From Aliivibrio sifiae (GTDB taxonomy: Bacteria > Pseudomonadota > Gammaproteobacteria > Enterobacterales > Vibrionaceae), in contig NZ_MSCP01000003.1 of assembly GCF_002954715.1 (NCBI RefSeq), positions 33,159 through 97,158 on the forward strand: a DNA stretch of 64,000 nucleotides, written 5' to 3'. Below the pieces are notes generated by a model. That model searched no databases, was not told where the DNA came from, and worked only from the letters and a program-made list of their open reading frames with translations. Below, piece by piece: positions 1 to 8,261 of this stretch; position 1 is the stretch's first letter; each line of letters opens with the position of its first letter. The translations under genes and the position numbers were made by a program.

Positions 1-486
1 GTAGCTCGAATCTCCTAGACCAATCACTGCGTATTTTAAGTTATCTAATTTTGGTGCTTTTTTAGATTGAAGATATTCATGTAACTCAATGGCATTATCA
101 GGGGCTTCACCCTCACCATTAGTGGATGCAACAATAATAACGTGAGTTTCTTTAGCGAGGTTTTTACCTTTGTAGTCACTGGCATCAAACAGCTCAACAC
201 TAATCCCAGAAGCCGATGCTTCTTCTTTTAATGCTTCAGCCACGCCTTTTGCGTTACCAGTCTGAGAGGCATAAATAATTGATAGCTTACCAGCAGGCTC
301 ACTTGATACCGCCGCAGCGGCTTGATTAATTGGTTGTGCTGCACCAGATGTTTGGCTTACACCCCAAAAATAACCACTTACCCAAGCAAGTTGTTGTGGA
401 GATAATTCTGAAGCAGCTAGTTGTAATTGACCTATTTGTTGATCATTAAGTGGACTAGCGAGTGCGGAGAGTTCCTTTAATAACAT
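1..486 (-). CDS. cysJ: Sulfite reductase [NADPH] flavoprotein alpha subunit, N-terminal part (gene runs off the left edge)
   Basis: CysJ carries FAD and FMN and passes electrons from NADPH to the CysI hemoprotein, which reduces sulfite to sulfide in cysteine synthesis. Only the first 162 residues lie in the window. They hold a helical N-terminal extension (about 1-65) and then a flavodoxin-like FMN domain: the FMN phosphate loop SQTGN at 74-78, the [11 protein letters not shown] loop at 121-131, and GLGDSS near 156-161. The FAD and NADPH domains are outside the window. The start ATG at 484-486 is preceded by purine-poor sequence, but no alternative in-frame start exists nearby. The family and order of motifs are clear; the partner cysI should lie downstream (to the left) but cannot be seen. 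Confidence 0.93.
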   Translation of the reverse strand, partial: MLLKELSALASPLNDQQIGQLQLAASELSPQQLAWVSGYFWGVSQTSGAAQPINQAAAAVSSEPAGKLSIIYASQTGNAKGVAEALKEEASASGISVELFDASDYKGKNLAKETHVIIVASTNGEGEAPDNAIELHEYLQSKKAPKLDNLKYAVIGLGDSSY

Positions 487-619
487 GACGACATCCCTAT
501 TCATTGCGTCATGTTAGATTAGCGACTCTTTTCTATAACAAGAAAGAATAGATAAGAATGTTTTATAACTTTTTGGAAGAAAGAAAAGTTTGCGTTACCT
601 AATTTATACCAAAAATAAT

Positions 620-850
620 CTAGTCATTAATCCTAACTTGATTAAATCCAACGGCTAACGCACTCTTTGAGGCGGATTCTAAATCCCTGTATTTCATCTC
701 ACCACCTTTAAAATCAGTAAGCAAAACAAGACCTCCACGCACATGGCGAAATTCTACAATCCAAGAATCTTCAACTAATATTGGTTCAATTACCGCTTCA
801 ACCAATTGATCTTCTTGGTACATCAATTTTAGTTCACTTAATGTCGTCAT
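620..850 (-). CDS. Small conserved-looking protein of unknown function (76 aa)
   Basis: I do not recognise this protein. The reading frame is open from 958, but the internal ATG at 848-850 is the likely start: it has an AAGGA ribosome-binding site 8 nt upstream, and the longer version would begin inside the terminator of the next gene. The 76-residue product has no signal peptide or membrane segment. It looks like a compact alpha/beta protein: a charged N-terminal helix, strands around VEAVIEPI and SWIVEFRHV, a GG-rich turn, and then YRDLESASKSALAVGF, the form of a strand followed by a helix. It stands alone between cysJ and an outer-membrane protein gene, all on the minus strand. Function cannot be inferred. 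Confidence 0.65.
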   Translation of the reverse strand: MTTLSELKLMYQEDQLVEAVIEPILVEDSWIVEFRHVRGGLVLLTDFKGGEMKYRDLESASKSALAVGFNQVRIND

Positions 851-936
851 AACTGCATCCTTACCAAATATGAATATCATAGTAATATCCATTATATAAG
901 AATGGTCAATGATCGACGATTGAGCAAATTTAAAAT

Positions 937-970
937 AAAAAAATAGCGACTCAGTCACCTGCGTCGCTAT
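937..970 (-). terminator. Rho-independent terminator of the outer-membrane protein gene
   Basis: An 8-bp perfect stem (943-950 with 963-970, ATAGCGAC/GTCGCTAT) with a 12-nt loop is followed on the minus strand by seven T residues. It lies 22 nt past the stop codon of the gene at 992-1687. Confidence 0.85.
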
Positions 971-991
971 CTTAACAATATTTGTTATTGA

Positions 992-1687
992 CTAGAAATC
1001 AAATGACAAACCACCGAACCAACCGTCAACCATGACATTTGCTTGGTCACTATCAAAGCCTTCAAAATAACCAAACTCATGATCCATTACGCGATAACCG
1101 ACTTTAAATTCAACATCTACCGCATCTACAGGAAGGATATATTTAACCCCTGCTTGGCCATCCATAGTTCGGGTATCACTGCTGCTACCAAAATCATATT
1201 GACCAAAAATGTGGAAGTTTGTGTTTGGGATATGCATAGACGCATCCGCATACATGTTCAATGCCGTTTCATCAAAACTTTGATTTGCTAGTTTATTTGA
1301 GTCAACAGAGCCCCCTTTATTAAATTCACCATTAGCAAACTGCATTAACGTTAAACCCACATCAAATTGAAGGCCATTGGTGTCTAATAATTTGTAGTAA
1401 CCAGTGTAATCAATTTGGTCGTATTCAAAACGATCGGCTTTTACTGGAGTATAACGTACTTTTACATTAGGAATGTATGGGTATGGATGTTCAAACGCAA
1501 TTGAAAATGCTTGCGAAGCATCTACGTCATTATCTCGGACAGCTCCATCTTTAGACCCTACTTTTCCATCAGGGAACCACGCATAAATTGCCACTTTTGT
1601 TGTAAACTCCTTTTCTGTTGAATGTGCAGGAGCTGCCAATACTAAGGCAGCAGAAGCAACAACAGTGGCGAGGGATAGTTTGTTCAT
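992..1687 (-). CDS. TIGR04219-type outer-membrane beta-barrel protein
   Basis: The 231-residue product begins with a signal peptide (about 1-23, ending PAHS) and then reads as alternating amphipathic strands, including VKVRYTPVKADRFEYDQIDYTGYYKLLD and VGWFGG-like C-terminal strands. It ends in LSFDF, the aromatic C-terminus expected of a BAM-inserted barrel. Length and the closing GGLSFDF pattern resemble the family annotated as TIGR04219 outer-membrane protein; the assignment is from memory. It is a single gene with its own terminator. Its ligand or role is unknown; the barrel size (about 10-12 strands) would suit a small porin-like or structural protein. Confidence 0.7.
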   Translation of the reverse strand: MNKLSLATVVASAALVLAAPAHSTEKEFTTKVAIYAWFPDGKVGSKDGAVRDNDVDASQAFSIAFEHPYPYIPNVKVRYTPVKADRFEYDQIDYTGYYKLLDTNGLQFDVGLTLMQFANGEFNKGGSVDSNKLANQSFDETALNMYADASMHIPNTNFHIFGQYDFGSSSDTRTMDGQAGVKYILPVDAVDVEFKVGYRVMDHEFGYFEGFDSDQANVMVDGWFGGLSFDF

Positions 1688-1802
1688 GCGTAGTCTCCAT
1701 TTGCGACGCGATTTGGTTCATATGCGGTCATAATAAACGATTTGGTTTATTTATGTACTCTTCTTTTTTTCTCGTTAAATCTATCGGTAATCGTTTCAGC
1801 TT

Positions 1803-2789
1803 CTATACATCTAATTCCGCAGGGATTTTAGCTAAAGCCGTTTGGACGACTTCGATACCTGAGCCCGGTTTATGTGCATTTTCACTAATATAACGACGCC
1901 ATTGACGAGCACCAGGCATACTTTGGAATAAACCTAACATATGACGAGTAATATGGCCCAGGTGTGCTCCGTTCTCTAATTGACGTTCAATGTATGGGTA
2001 CATTGATTCAACAATTTCACGGCGCTTTTTAATTGGTTTATCGCTACCAAATAATTGTTGATCAACTTCTGCCAATAAGTATGGGCTTTGATACGCTTCA
2101 CGACCAACCATCACACCATCTAAATGCGCTAAATGTTTTTTCGCTTCTTCAAGCGTTTTAATGCCACCATTCACAGCAACAACCAGTTGAGGGAAGTCTT
2201 TTTTTATCTGATATGCTCTTGGGTAATCAAGCGGTGGAATTTCACGGTTTTCTTTAGGACTCAATCCACTTAACCATGCTTTACGTGCATGAATAGTAAA
2301 TTGATCACAACCGCCTTGTTCATGAACAACAGAAACAAAGCGAGTTAAAAATTCATAGCTATCTTGATCATCAATACCTATACGAGTTTTAACGGTTACA
2401 GGGATATCGACAACTGCTTTCATCTCTGCAATACATTCAGCAACCAATTCAGGCTCTGACATTAAGCAAGCACCAAAACGACCATTTTGAACACGATCGG
2501 ATGGACAACCTACATTTAAGTTAATTTCATCATAGCCGCGATCAGCCGCTAATTTCGCACAATGAGCTAAATCTTTAACGTTCGAACCACCTAGTTGTAA
2601 TGCAACTGGATGCTCCTCTTCATTGTAAGCAAGGAAATCTCCCTTACCATGAATGATCGCACCCGTCGTTACCATCTCTGTATATAACAAAGCATGTTCT
2701 GATAGTTGACGGTGAAAATAGCGACAATGACGGTCAGTCCAATCAAGCATTGGAGCAACAGAGAAACGTTGTAGTGGGTAAGAGCTCAT
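1803..2789 (-). CDS. dusA: tRNA-dihydrouridine(20/20a) synthase
   Basis: DusA is an FMN enzyme that reduces U20/U20a in the D-loop of tRNA using NADPH. The 328-residue sequence opens with the FMN-binding [16 protein letters not shown] segment (about 12-27), has the catalytic cysteine in NVGCPSDRV (Cys95), and the flavin phosphate-binding region [12 protein letters not shown] and [12 protein letters not shown] in the second half of the TIM barrel. Length is typical. It is divergent from zur across a 186-bp gap, the same pairing found in Escherichia coli (yjbN/zur), which supports both calls. There is no obvious strong terminator in the short interval toward the outer-membrane protein gene. Confidence 0.96.
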   Translation of the reverse strand: MSSYPLQRFSVAPMLDWTDRHCRYFHRQLSEHALLYTEMVTTGAIIHGKGDFLAYNEEEHPVALQLGGSNVKDLAHCAKLAADRGYDEINLNVGCPSDRVQNGRFGACLMSEPELVAECIAEMKAVVDIPVTVKTRIGIDDQDSYEFLTRFVSVVHEQGGCDQFTIHARKAWLSGLSPKENREIPPLDYPRAYQIKKDFPQLVVAVNGGIKTLEEAKKHLAHLDGVMVGREAYQSPYLLAEVDQQLFGSDKPIKKRREIVESMYPYIERQLENGAHLGHITRHMLGLFQSMPGARQWRRYISENAHKPGSGIEVVQTALAKIPAELDV

Positions 2790-2975
2790 AGATATATTCG
2801 TTCAGTGATCAAGGCCTCAATTCTAACATAATCAGAACACAAACAGCCAACCTATTACTTCTTTTACTCATCAAGGATATTCACTTCAGTAAATAATAAT
2901 TCTCTAAATAGTGAAGTTAAAATCAAAACATTTATGATAAACTGCCTCACTTGTTCATAAATAAGACATGTATCC

Positions 2976-3425
2976 TTGAATAGTTCTCAAAAAGAAAAAG
3001 TTGAGCTGTTATGCCAACAACGTGGAGTTAGACTAACGCCACAAAGATTAACTGTTTTAGAGCTTATTGTTACCCATCATGGTGCAGTAAGTGCTTATGA
3101 TCTTTTAGAGCAATTAAAAAAAATAGAGCCTCAGGCAAAACCACCCACTATTTATCGTGCTTTAGATTTTTTAGTGACTCAGGGTTTTGTCCATAAAGTA
3201 GAATCAATCAATAGCTATATTTCTTGCTGTGTTATTGGCGAACATGCCCATTTTTCACAACTTTTTATCTGTCGCACTTGCGATGATGTTGTTGAGTTCC
3301 ATGATATGAAAATTACAGAGCAGCTAACAAAACATGCTGAGAACATTGGCTTTTCTGTTGAGAACCACATTGTTGAAACTCATGGAACTTGCAAAACTTG
3401 TATAGATAGTAATAATAAAAATTAA
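2976..3425 (+). CDS. zur: Zinc uptake regulator, Fur family
   Basis: Zur is the Fur-family repressor of zinc import genes. The 149-residue protein has an N-terminal winged helix (about 1-85, with VRLTPQRLTVLELI and KPPTIYRALDFL as the DNA-recognition part) and a C-terminal dimerisation/metal domain. Two CxxC pairs (Cys99/102 in ICRTC and Cys139/142 in TCKTC) form the expected structural zinc site; His90 and His92 lie near the regulatory site. The start is a TTG at 2976, which gives the N-terminal length usual for vibrio Zur; no in-frame ATG lies upstream. A three-codon ATG ORF overlaps this TTG (see findings). cheX follows after 18 nt, so the two are likely co-transcribed. Confidence 0.93.
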   Translation: MNSSQKEKVELLCQQRGVRLTPQRLTVLELIVTHHGAVSAYDLLEQLKKIEPQAKPPTIYRALDFLVTQGFVHKVESINSYISCCVIGEHAHFSQLFICRTCDDVVEFHDMKITEQLTKHAENIGFSVENHIVETHGTCKTCIDSNNKN

Positions 3426-3443
3426 TTAAAGGACACCCCTACG

Positions 3444-3905
3444 ATGCGCGCTGAATTTGTAAACCCATTCTTAGCTTCATTAATGAATGTACTTAAAACG
3501 ATGGCTTCAATGGACTTGAAACCACAGAAACCTCGTATTAAAAAAGATGAAATTGCTCGTGGTGATGTTTCTGGTTTAATTGGTATGGTTGCGTCACAAA
3601 GTAAAGGATCAATGTCTATTACTTTTGACGAGCAACTTGCACTGCAAATTATGCAAAACATGTTGGGTGAACGCCCAAACAGTATTAATGAAGAAGTCAC
3701 TGATATGGTGGGTGAAATCACTAATATGGTTACTGGTGGTGCGAAACGTATTCTTTCTGAAAGCGGTTTTGAATTTAATATGGCAACACCTATGGTCGTT
3801 TCTGGTAAAGGCCATACTATTACTCACAAATGCGAAGGCGCAATTATTATCATGCCATTTACTTCGGAATGGGGTAATGCGTTTATTGAGATCTGTTTTG
3901 AGTAA
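3444..3905 (+). CDS. cheX: CheX-family chemotaxis phosphatase (stand-alone)
   Basis: CheX dephosphorylates CheY-P. The 153-residue protein consists of a single CheX/CheC-like domain. It carries the active-site ExxN pair of this family in DMVGEITNMVTGGAK (Glu91 and Asn94), followed by the expected glycine turn, and the closing strand IIIMPFTSEWGNAFIEI. No signal peptide or membrane segment is present. Only one ExxN motif is seen, as in CheX, whereas CheC has two. The gene follows zur by 18 nt with a ribosome-binding site (AAAGGA), and no other chemotaxis gene is in the window. That makes it an orphan copy; which CheY-like receiver it acts on cannot be told. Confidence 0.87.
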   Translation: MRAEFVNPFLASLMNVLKTMASMDLKPQKPRIKKDEIARGDVSGLIGMVASQSKGSMSITFDEQLALQIMQNMLGERPNSINEEVTDMVGEITNMVTGGAKRILSESGFEFNMATPMVVSGKGHTITHKCEGAIIIMPFTSEWGNAFIEICFE

Positions 3906-3906
3906 C

Positions 3907-3968
3907 AGAGACTAGAACGCTTCGCTTCTATAAGAGTAAAAGCAAGAACTAGGATTCAGGAAATGATG
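3907..3968 (+). repeat. Dispersed intergenic repeat (CGCTTCGCTTCTATAAGA type) joined to an AGGATT..AGGAAAT box
   Basis: The 18-mer CGCTTCGCTTCTATAAGA at 3918-3935 recurs exactly on the minus strand at 29072-29089, flanked in both by CTAGA. The adjoining AGGATTCAGGAAAT (about 3951-3964) and the terminator after it match the sequence downstream of leuD near 20512-20561. This looks like a composite of two intergenic repeat families. Confidence 0.7.
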
Positions 3969-3998
3969 GAGGTTGATATTTAGGTATCAACCTTTTTT
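3969..3998 (+). terminator. Terminator of zur-cheX
   Basis: AGGTTGATA and TATCAACCT pair around a six-nt loop, followed by six T residues. The same hairpin with a different loop follows leuD at 20530-20561. Confidence 0.88.
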
Positions 3999-4020
3999 AT
4001 TATTTATAAACTACGGATAC

Positions 4021-4051
4021 AAAAAGAGCCGACCGAAGTCAGCTCTTTTTT
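4021..4051 (-). terminator. Terminator of pgi, probably bidirectional
   Basis: The stem AAAAAGAGC.GAC is closed by a TTCG tetraloop on the minus strand and has T runs on both strands. It lies 12 nt beyond the pgi stop codon and also faces the zur-cheX transcript. Confidence 0.88.
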
Positions 4052-4062
4052 ATTATTAACGA

Positions 4063-5715
4063 TTAAGCTTTGTATGCTTTAAATGCGTTAATTAAGCCGT
4101 TAGTTGAACTGTCGTGAGAAGTCACGGCTTTATCGTCTGCTAACTCAGGAAGGATTTGGTTAGCCAGTTGCTTACCAAGTTCTACGCCCCACTGATCAAA
4201 ACTGAAAATGTTCCAAATAACACCTTGAACAAAGATTTTGTGTTCATACATTGCAATCAAGTTACCTAGTGTTTTAGGCGTAACTTGCTTAACAAGAATA
4301 GAGTTTGTTGGACGGTTACCTTCAAACACTTTGAATGCAACTAGCTCAGCAACTTCTGCTTCAGTTTTACCTGCCGCAGCAAACTCTGCGCGAACTGTTT
4401 CTTCCGTTTTACCAAACGCTAATGCTTCTGTTTGTGCGAAGAAGTTAGACATTAATTTTTGGTGATGATCACCCACTTGATTATGGCTAATTGCAGGTGC
4501 AATAAAATCACAAGGTATTAATTTAGTACCTTGGTGGATCAATTGGTAGAACGCGTGCTGACCATTTGTACCAGGTTCGCCCCAAATAATTGGGCCAGTT
4601 TGGTAATCAACTGGGTTACCGTTACGATCTACACATTTACCATTTGATTCCATATTTCCTTGTTGGAAGTACGCAGCAAAACGATGTAAGTATTGATCGT
4701 ATGGAAGAATAGATTCTGATTCTGCACCATGGAAGTTGTTATACCATAGGCCAATAAGAGCAAGAATAACTGGTACGTTATTTTCAAGATCCGTTTCAGC
4801 AAAATGCTTATCTACTTCATGAGCACCTTCCAGCAACTCAATGAAGTTATCAAAACCAACCGCTAATGCAATTGAAAGGCCGATTGCAGACCATAGAGAA
4901 TAACGACCACCAACCCAATCCCAGAACTCAAACATATTGTCTGTATCGATACCAAACTCAGACACTGATGGTGCATTAGTTGATAGTGCTGCAAAGTGTT
5001 TAGCAACGTGTGCTTGATCGCCAGCTTCAGCAAGGAACCAATCACGAGCACTGTGTGCATTCGTCATTGTTTCTTGAGTTGTAAATGTTTTCGATGCGAT
5101 TAAGAACAGGGTTGTTTCTGGATTTAATGGCTTCAGAGTTTCAACAATGTGTGTACCATCAACGTTTGAAACAAAGTGCATGTTTAGACGTGTTTTATAT
5201 GGTGCAAGCGCTTCAGATACCATGTATGGCCCAAGATCTGAACCACCAATACCGATGTTTACGATATCTGTAATTTCTTTACCAGTATAACCTTTCCACT
5301 CACCAGAAATTAAACGCTCAGTAAAGCCTTTCATTTTTTCTAGTACCGCATTAACTGCAGGCATTACATCTTCACCATCAACAATCACTGGAGTGTTGCT
5401 GCGATTACGCAGTGCTGTATGAAGCACTGAACGGCCTTCAGTTTTATTGATTTTTTCACCACTGAACATCGCGTTAATTGCTTCTGATAATTCAGTTTGC
5501 TCAGCTAAAGAGAACAGATTTTTCATTGTCTCTTCAGTTACTAGGTTCTTAGAGAAATCAACTAAGATATCTTGACCAAACGTTGTTGAGAATTTATCAA
5601 AACGTTGAGCATCAGCAGCAAACAAATCTGACAAATTCATGTTTTGTGCGGTTTCAAAATGTGCAGTTAACTCTGCCCAAGCTTGAGTTTCTGTTGGGTT
5701 GATGTTTTTTAACAT
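4063..5715 (-). CDS. pgi: Glucose-6-phosphate isomerase
   Basis: Pgi interconverts glucose 6-phosphate and fructose 6-phosphate in glycolysis and gluconeogenesis; the cytoplasmic enzyme is a dimer. The 550-residue sequence matches the family length. It shows the SIS-type sugar-phosphate pocket [11 protein letters not shown], the family signatures [12 protein letters not shown] and the C-terminal [13 protein letters not shown] that carries the catalytic lysine (about 515). The acid and histidine of the active site lie in [19 protein letters not shown]. It is a single-gene unit with its own terminator, divergent from no gene; the 219-bp upstream gap toward the Omp85 gene holds no clear motif. 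Confidence 0.98.
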   Translation of the reverse strand: MLKNINPTETQAWAELTAHFETAQNMNLSDLFAADAQRFDKFSTTFGQDILVDFSKNLVTEETMKNLFSLAEQTELSEAINAMFSGEKINKTEGRSVLHTALRNRSNTPVIVDGEDVMPAVNAVLEKMKGFTERLISGEWKGYTGKEITDIVNIGIGGSDLGPYMVSEALAPYKTRLNMHFVSNVDGTHIVETLKPLNPETTLFLIASKTFTTQETMTNAHSARDWFLAEAGDQAHVAKHFAALSTNAPSVSEFGIDTDNMFEFWDWVGGRYSLWSAIGLSIALAVGFDNFIELLEGAHEVDKHFAETDLENNVPVILALIGLWYNNFHGAESESILPYDQYLHRFAAYFQQGNMESNGKCVDRNGNPVDYQTGPIIWGEPGTNGQHAFYQLIHQGTKLIPCDFIAPAISHNQVGDHHQKLMSNFFAQTEALAFGKTEETVRAEFAAAGKTEAEVAELVAFKVFEGNRPTNSILVKQVTPKTLGNLIAMYEHKIFVQGVIWNIFSFDQWGVELGKQLANQILPELADDKAVTSHDSSTNGLINAFKAYKA

Positions 5716-5934
5716 GGTAAAAATATCCCGTGTAGTAGGTTTGTTGGCTCAGAAATAAGATCTGAACACCCCGTTTATACGAATCTAAAAAATATGGTGA
5801 ACTTTATATATTATGACCAAAACTACGCTCACCCTTTTTGAGTTAGGTCACATTAAAACTTCTATAAGTGAACATTATCTCTGTCAAAATTACAGAACTC
5901 TAGTGCTCAAGTCATTTTTCTCGTAATTAATCGA

Positions 5935-7170
5935 TTAAAATGGCTGATTAATCATGACTCGAAAGATGCTTTCTTCGGTGCCTTTCGATAATTCGGTTCG
6001 CACAACAATACCTTCAACTTGAAAACGTATCGCGCCACCTACACTCCACTTCATATCATCATGCAATGTAGATAATGAAAACTCATCAGCAACTCGTCCT
6101 GCATCAACAAATGCAACCCACTGCCACCAAGGCACATCATAAAGATTAAAAATGGGCCAATCTTCTAAGGGTTGCCAATCTGGCATTACTCGATATTCCG
6201 CAGAATAATTAATGGCTGAGCGTCCATGGAACCGTCCACCACCGTAGCTACGTAGACGATAAAGTCCACCGAGTTTTATACCTGCATATTCTGGAGGTTG
6301 ATGCGAATCAGATTGCCAACTTGGTGTATCCGCGATATAAAAATCAAAGGCCAGAACCTGTTTATTTATCACATTCCCCAAGCTACCTAAATCAAAGAAA
6401 GCACTCTGTTGAAACTCCCATGTCCACCACTCTTCTTGTTCACTAGTTTCTGGCGAATAGGCAAAATCTAACTCTGTTCGCGAACCGTGAGTCGTGTTTC
6501 TTACACTATTTCGGTTATCCCAATCAAAATTTACCTTTATACCCCAATTAGCGTCTGGCTCATCCCATCCAGCAACATCGGATAAAACACGAGAATAATA
6601 GAAAGGGCTTAACTCAATGCTAGAAACACCACTTTCCAATGGGTTATAGTTTTTCACTTTTCGATTAGGCATATAAGCAGCTTTTGCACCTATATCTTCT
6701 GCATTACCGATCGGTAGAATATAATTAGCCGTGAGGTGATATTGTGATTCAACACCATCAGTAAAAACTTCATCATTAACAGAAGAACTGTTACTGCCGG
6801 CTGCTCCAAGGTGATAATCCATATCCTTAAAATTAGCATTATAAGCATTGGCTCCCACCAACCATGAATGACCAACTTGGAAGTTATTAGCAGACAAATA
6901 TGTCATGTAAGACCCCTTATTGGAATAGAGTCCCGCTGCAAATAATGTCGCTTGAGGTTGACCGACCCCCTTCATCACAGCAGCTGCGCCTACTGTAGTC
7001 CCCAAGCTCTCAGATGAAAACATAAAAGGAACAGCTGATGTTTCAGGTAATGAAGTTGGCCAAATATCTTCTTCTGCAAACGCATTGCTTAAAAAAGAAA
7101 AAGGTAAAATAAGAAAAAGCGCTAAACCAGTAGCGCTTTTAAGTGAAAACAAATTCAAAGTAGATCTCAT
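5935..7170 (-). CDS. BamA/TamA-type (Omp85) outer-membrane barrel without POTRA domains
   Basis: This 411-residue protein has a signal peptide (about 1-32, ending NAFA) and then a 16-strand-like beta domain with the Omp85 hallmark loop 6 motif in an altered form, LRSYGGGRFHG (family consensus (V/I)RG(F/Y)). It ends with VMINQPF, an aromatic C-terminus. There is no room for POTRA domains: only about 30 residues separate the signal peptide from the first strands (PFMFSSESLGTTVGAAA). The start overlaps the alr stop by one base (TAATG), so it is translationally coupled to alr in a dnaB-alr-omp unit. Function is unknown; related short barrels are annotated as surface antigen or outer-membrane assembly-like proteins. 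Confidence 0.78.
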   Translation of the reverse strand: MRSTLNLFSLKSATGLALFLILPFSFLSNAFAEEDIWPTSLPETSAVPFMFSSESLGTTVGAAAVMKGVGQPQATLFAAGLYSNKGSYMTYLSANNFQVGHSWLVGANAYNANFKDMDYHLGAAGSNSSSVNDEVFTDGVESQYHLTANYILPIGNAEDIGAKAAYMPNRKVKNYNPLESGVSSIELSPFYYSRVLSDVAGWDEPDANWGIKVNFDWDNRNSVRNTTHGSRTELDFAYSPETSEQEEWWTWEFQQSAFFDLGSLGNVINKQVLAFDFYIADTPSWQSDSHQPPEYAGIKLGGLYRLRSYGGGRFHGRSAINYSAEYRVMPDWQPLEDWPIFNLYDVPWWQWVAFVDAGRVADEFSLSTLHDDMKWSVGGAIRFQVEGIVVRTELSKGTEESIFRVMINQPF

Positions 7171-8252
7171 TAAATGTATTGCATCTGTACTCGTGATGTT
7201 AGTTTAGTCACTAACTCATAAGCAATAGTTCCGATATGCTCGGCAACTTCTTCGGCTGGAAGATCTCGCCCCCATAAAACCGCTTCATCACCCACTTTAT
7301 CTTTTGCATCAGGTCCCAAATCAACCGTCAACATATCCATAGAAACACGACCAGCAATTGAAACTTTACGTCCATTCACCAAAACGGGCGTACCATTAGG
7401 AGCGGCTATTGGATAACCATCGCCATAACCAATCGCAATGACACCAATTTTTGTATCACGTTCGCTGGTCCACATTGCTCCATAGCCAACACTTTCACCG
7501 GCTTTCACATCACGAACTGCGATTAAATGAGAGGTAAGGGTCATGGTAGGCAAGTAACCTAGCTCTTGTGCAGACTGATTCGCAAATGGTGAAACGCCAT
7601 ACATAATAATACCAGGTCTAACCCAGTCTAGTTGGCTATCAGGCCATGCTAATAACCCTGCAGATGCCGCCAGAGAACGCTCACCTTGGCAACCATCCGT
7701 TAATGACATAAAGGTATCTATTTGCTTATTGGTTGTTGGGTTATCAAGTTCATCAGCACAACCAAAATGGCTCATGTAACGTAATGGTTTAGCTACGTTT
7801 TTACATGCATGCAAACGGTCAACATACTCTTGATATTCTTCAGGGCGGATACCTAAACGATGCATCCCTGAATCCACTTTAAGCCAAACAACTACTGGCC
7901 CTTCAAGCTCTGCGCCTTCTAATGCTTCTAATTGCTCTTTACAATGTACCGCAGTCTGAATGTTATTTGCGACCAGAATAGGTAAATCACAAGCAGAATA
8001 AAAACCTTCAAGTAACAATACTTGCTTAACAATACCGCCAGCGCGAAGCTGTAAAGCCTCTTCAATACGAGCTACACCAAAAGCGTCTGCACCTTGTGCC
8101 CCTTTTGCGATATGAAGTAAACCATGGCCGTAGCCATTGGCCTTTACTACAGCAAGAAGTTTACTGTTTGGTGCTTGTTGTTTAATCTTTTGCAAATTAT
8201 GCGCTAAAGCTGACATATCAACTTGGGCAGCCGCCGCTTTCATGTAGCTCAT
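7170..8252 (-). CDS. alr: Alanine racemase
   Basis: Alr makes D-alanine for peptidoglycan with pyridoxal phosphate. The 360-residue protein has the PLP lysine in [11 protein letters not shown] (Lys37), the [15 protein letters not shown] barrel strand, and the second catalytic residue, a tyrosine, in SVGYGAMW. The C-terminal beta domain contains [11 protein letters not shown]. The ATG at 8252 is chosen because TAAGG, formed partly by the dnaB stop, sits 7 nt upstream; a second ATG three codons in would give the length seen in E. coli. It follows dnaB by 9 nt, the same gene pair as in E. coli. Confidence 0.97.
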   Translation of the reverse strand: MSYMKAAAAQVDMSALAHNLQKIKQQAPNSKLLAVVKANGYGHGLLHIAKGAQGADAFGVARIEEALQLRAGGIVKQVLLLEGFYSACDLPILVANNIQTAVHCKEQLEALEGAELEGPVVVWLKVDSGMHRLGIRPEEYQEYVDRLHACKNVAKPLRYMSHFGCADELDNPTTNKQIDTFMSLTDGCQGERSLAASAGLLAWPDSQLDWVRPGIIMYGVSPFANQSAQELGYLPTMTLTSHLIAVRDVKAGESVGYGAMWTSERDTKIGVIAIGYGDGYPIAAPNGTPVLVNGRKVSIAGRVSMDMLTVDLGPDAKDKVGDEAVLWGRDLPAEEVAEHIGTIAYELVTKLTSRVQMQYI

Positions 8253-8261
8253 ATTATTGCC

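Noticed and set aside
850-958. Longer N-terminus (36 more residues) for the small unknown protein
   Set aside because: The extension runs into the terminator stem of the neighbouring gene, while the internal ATG has an AAGGA site.
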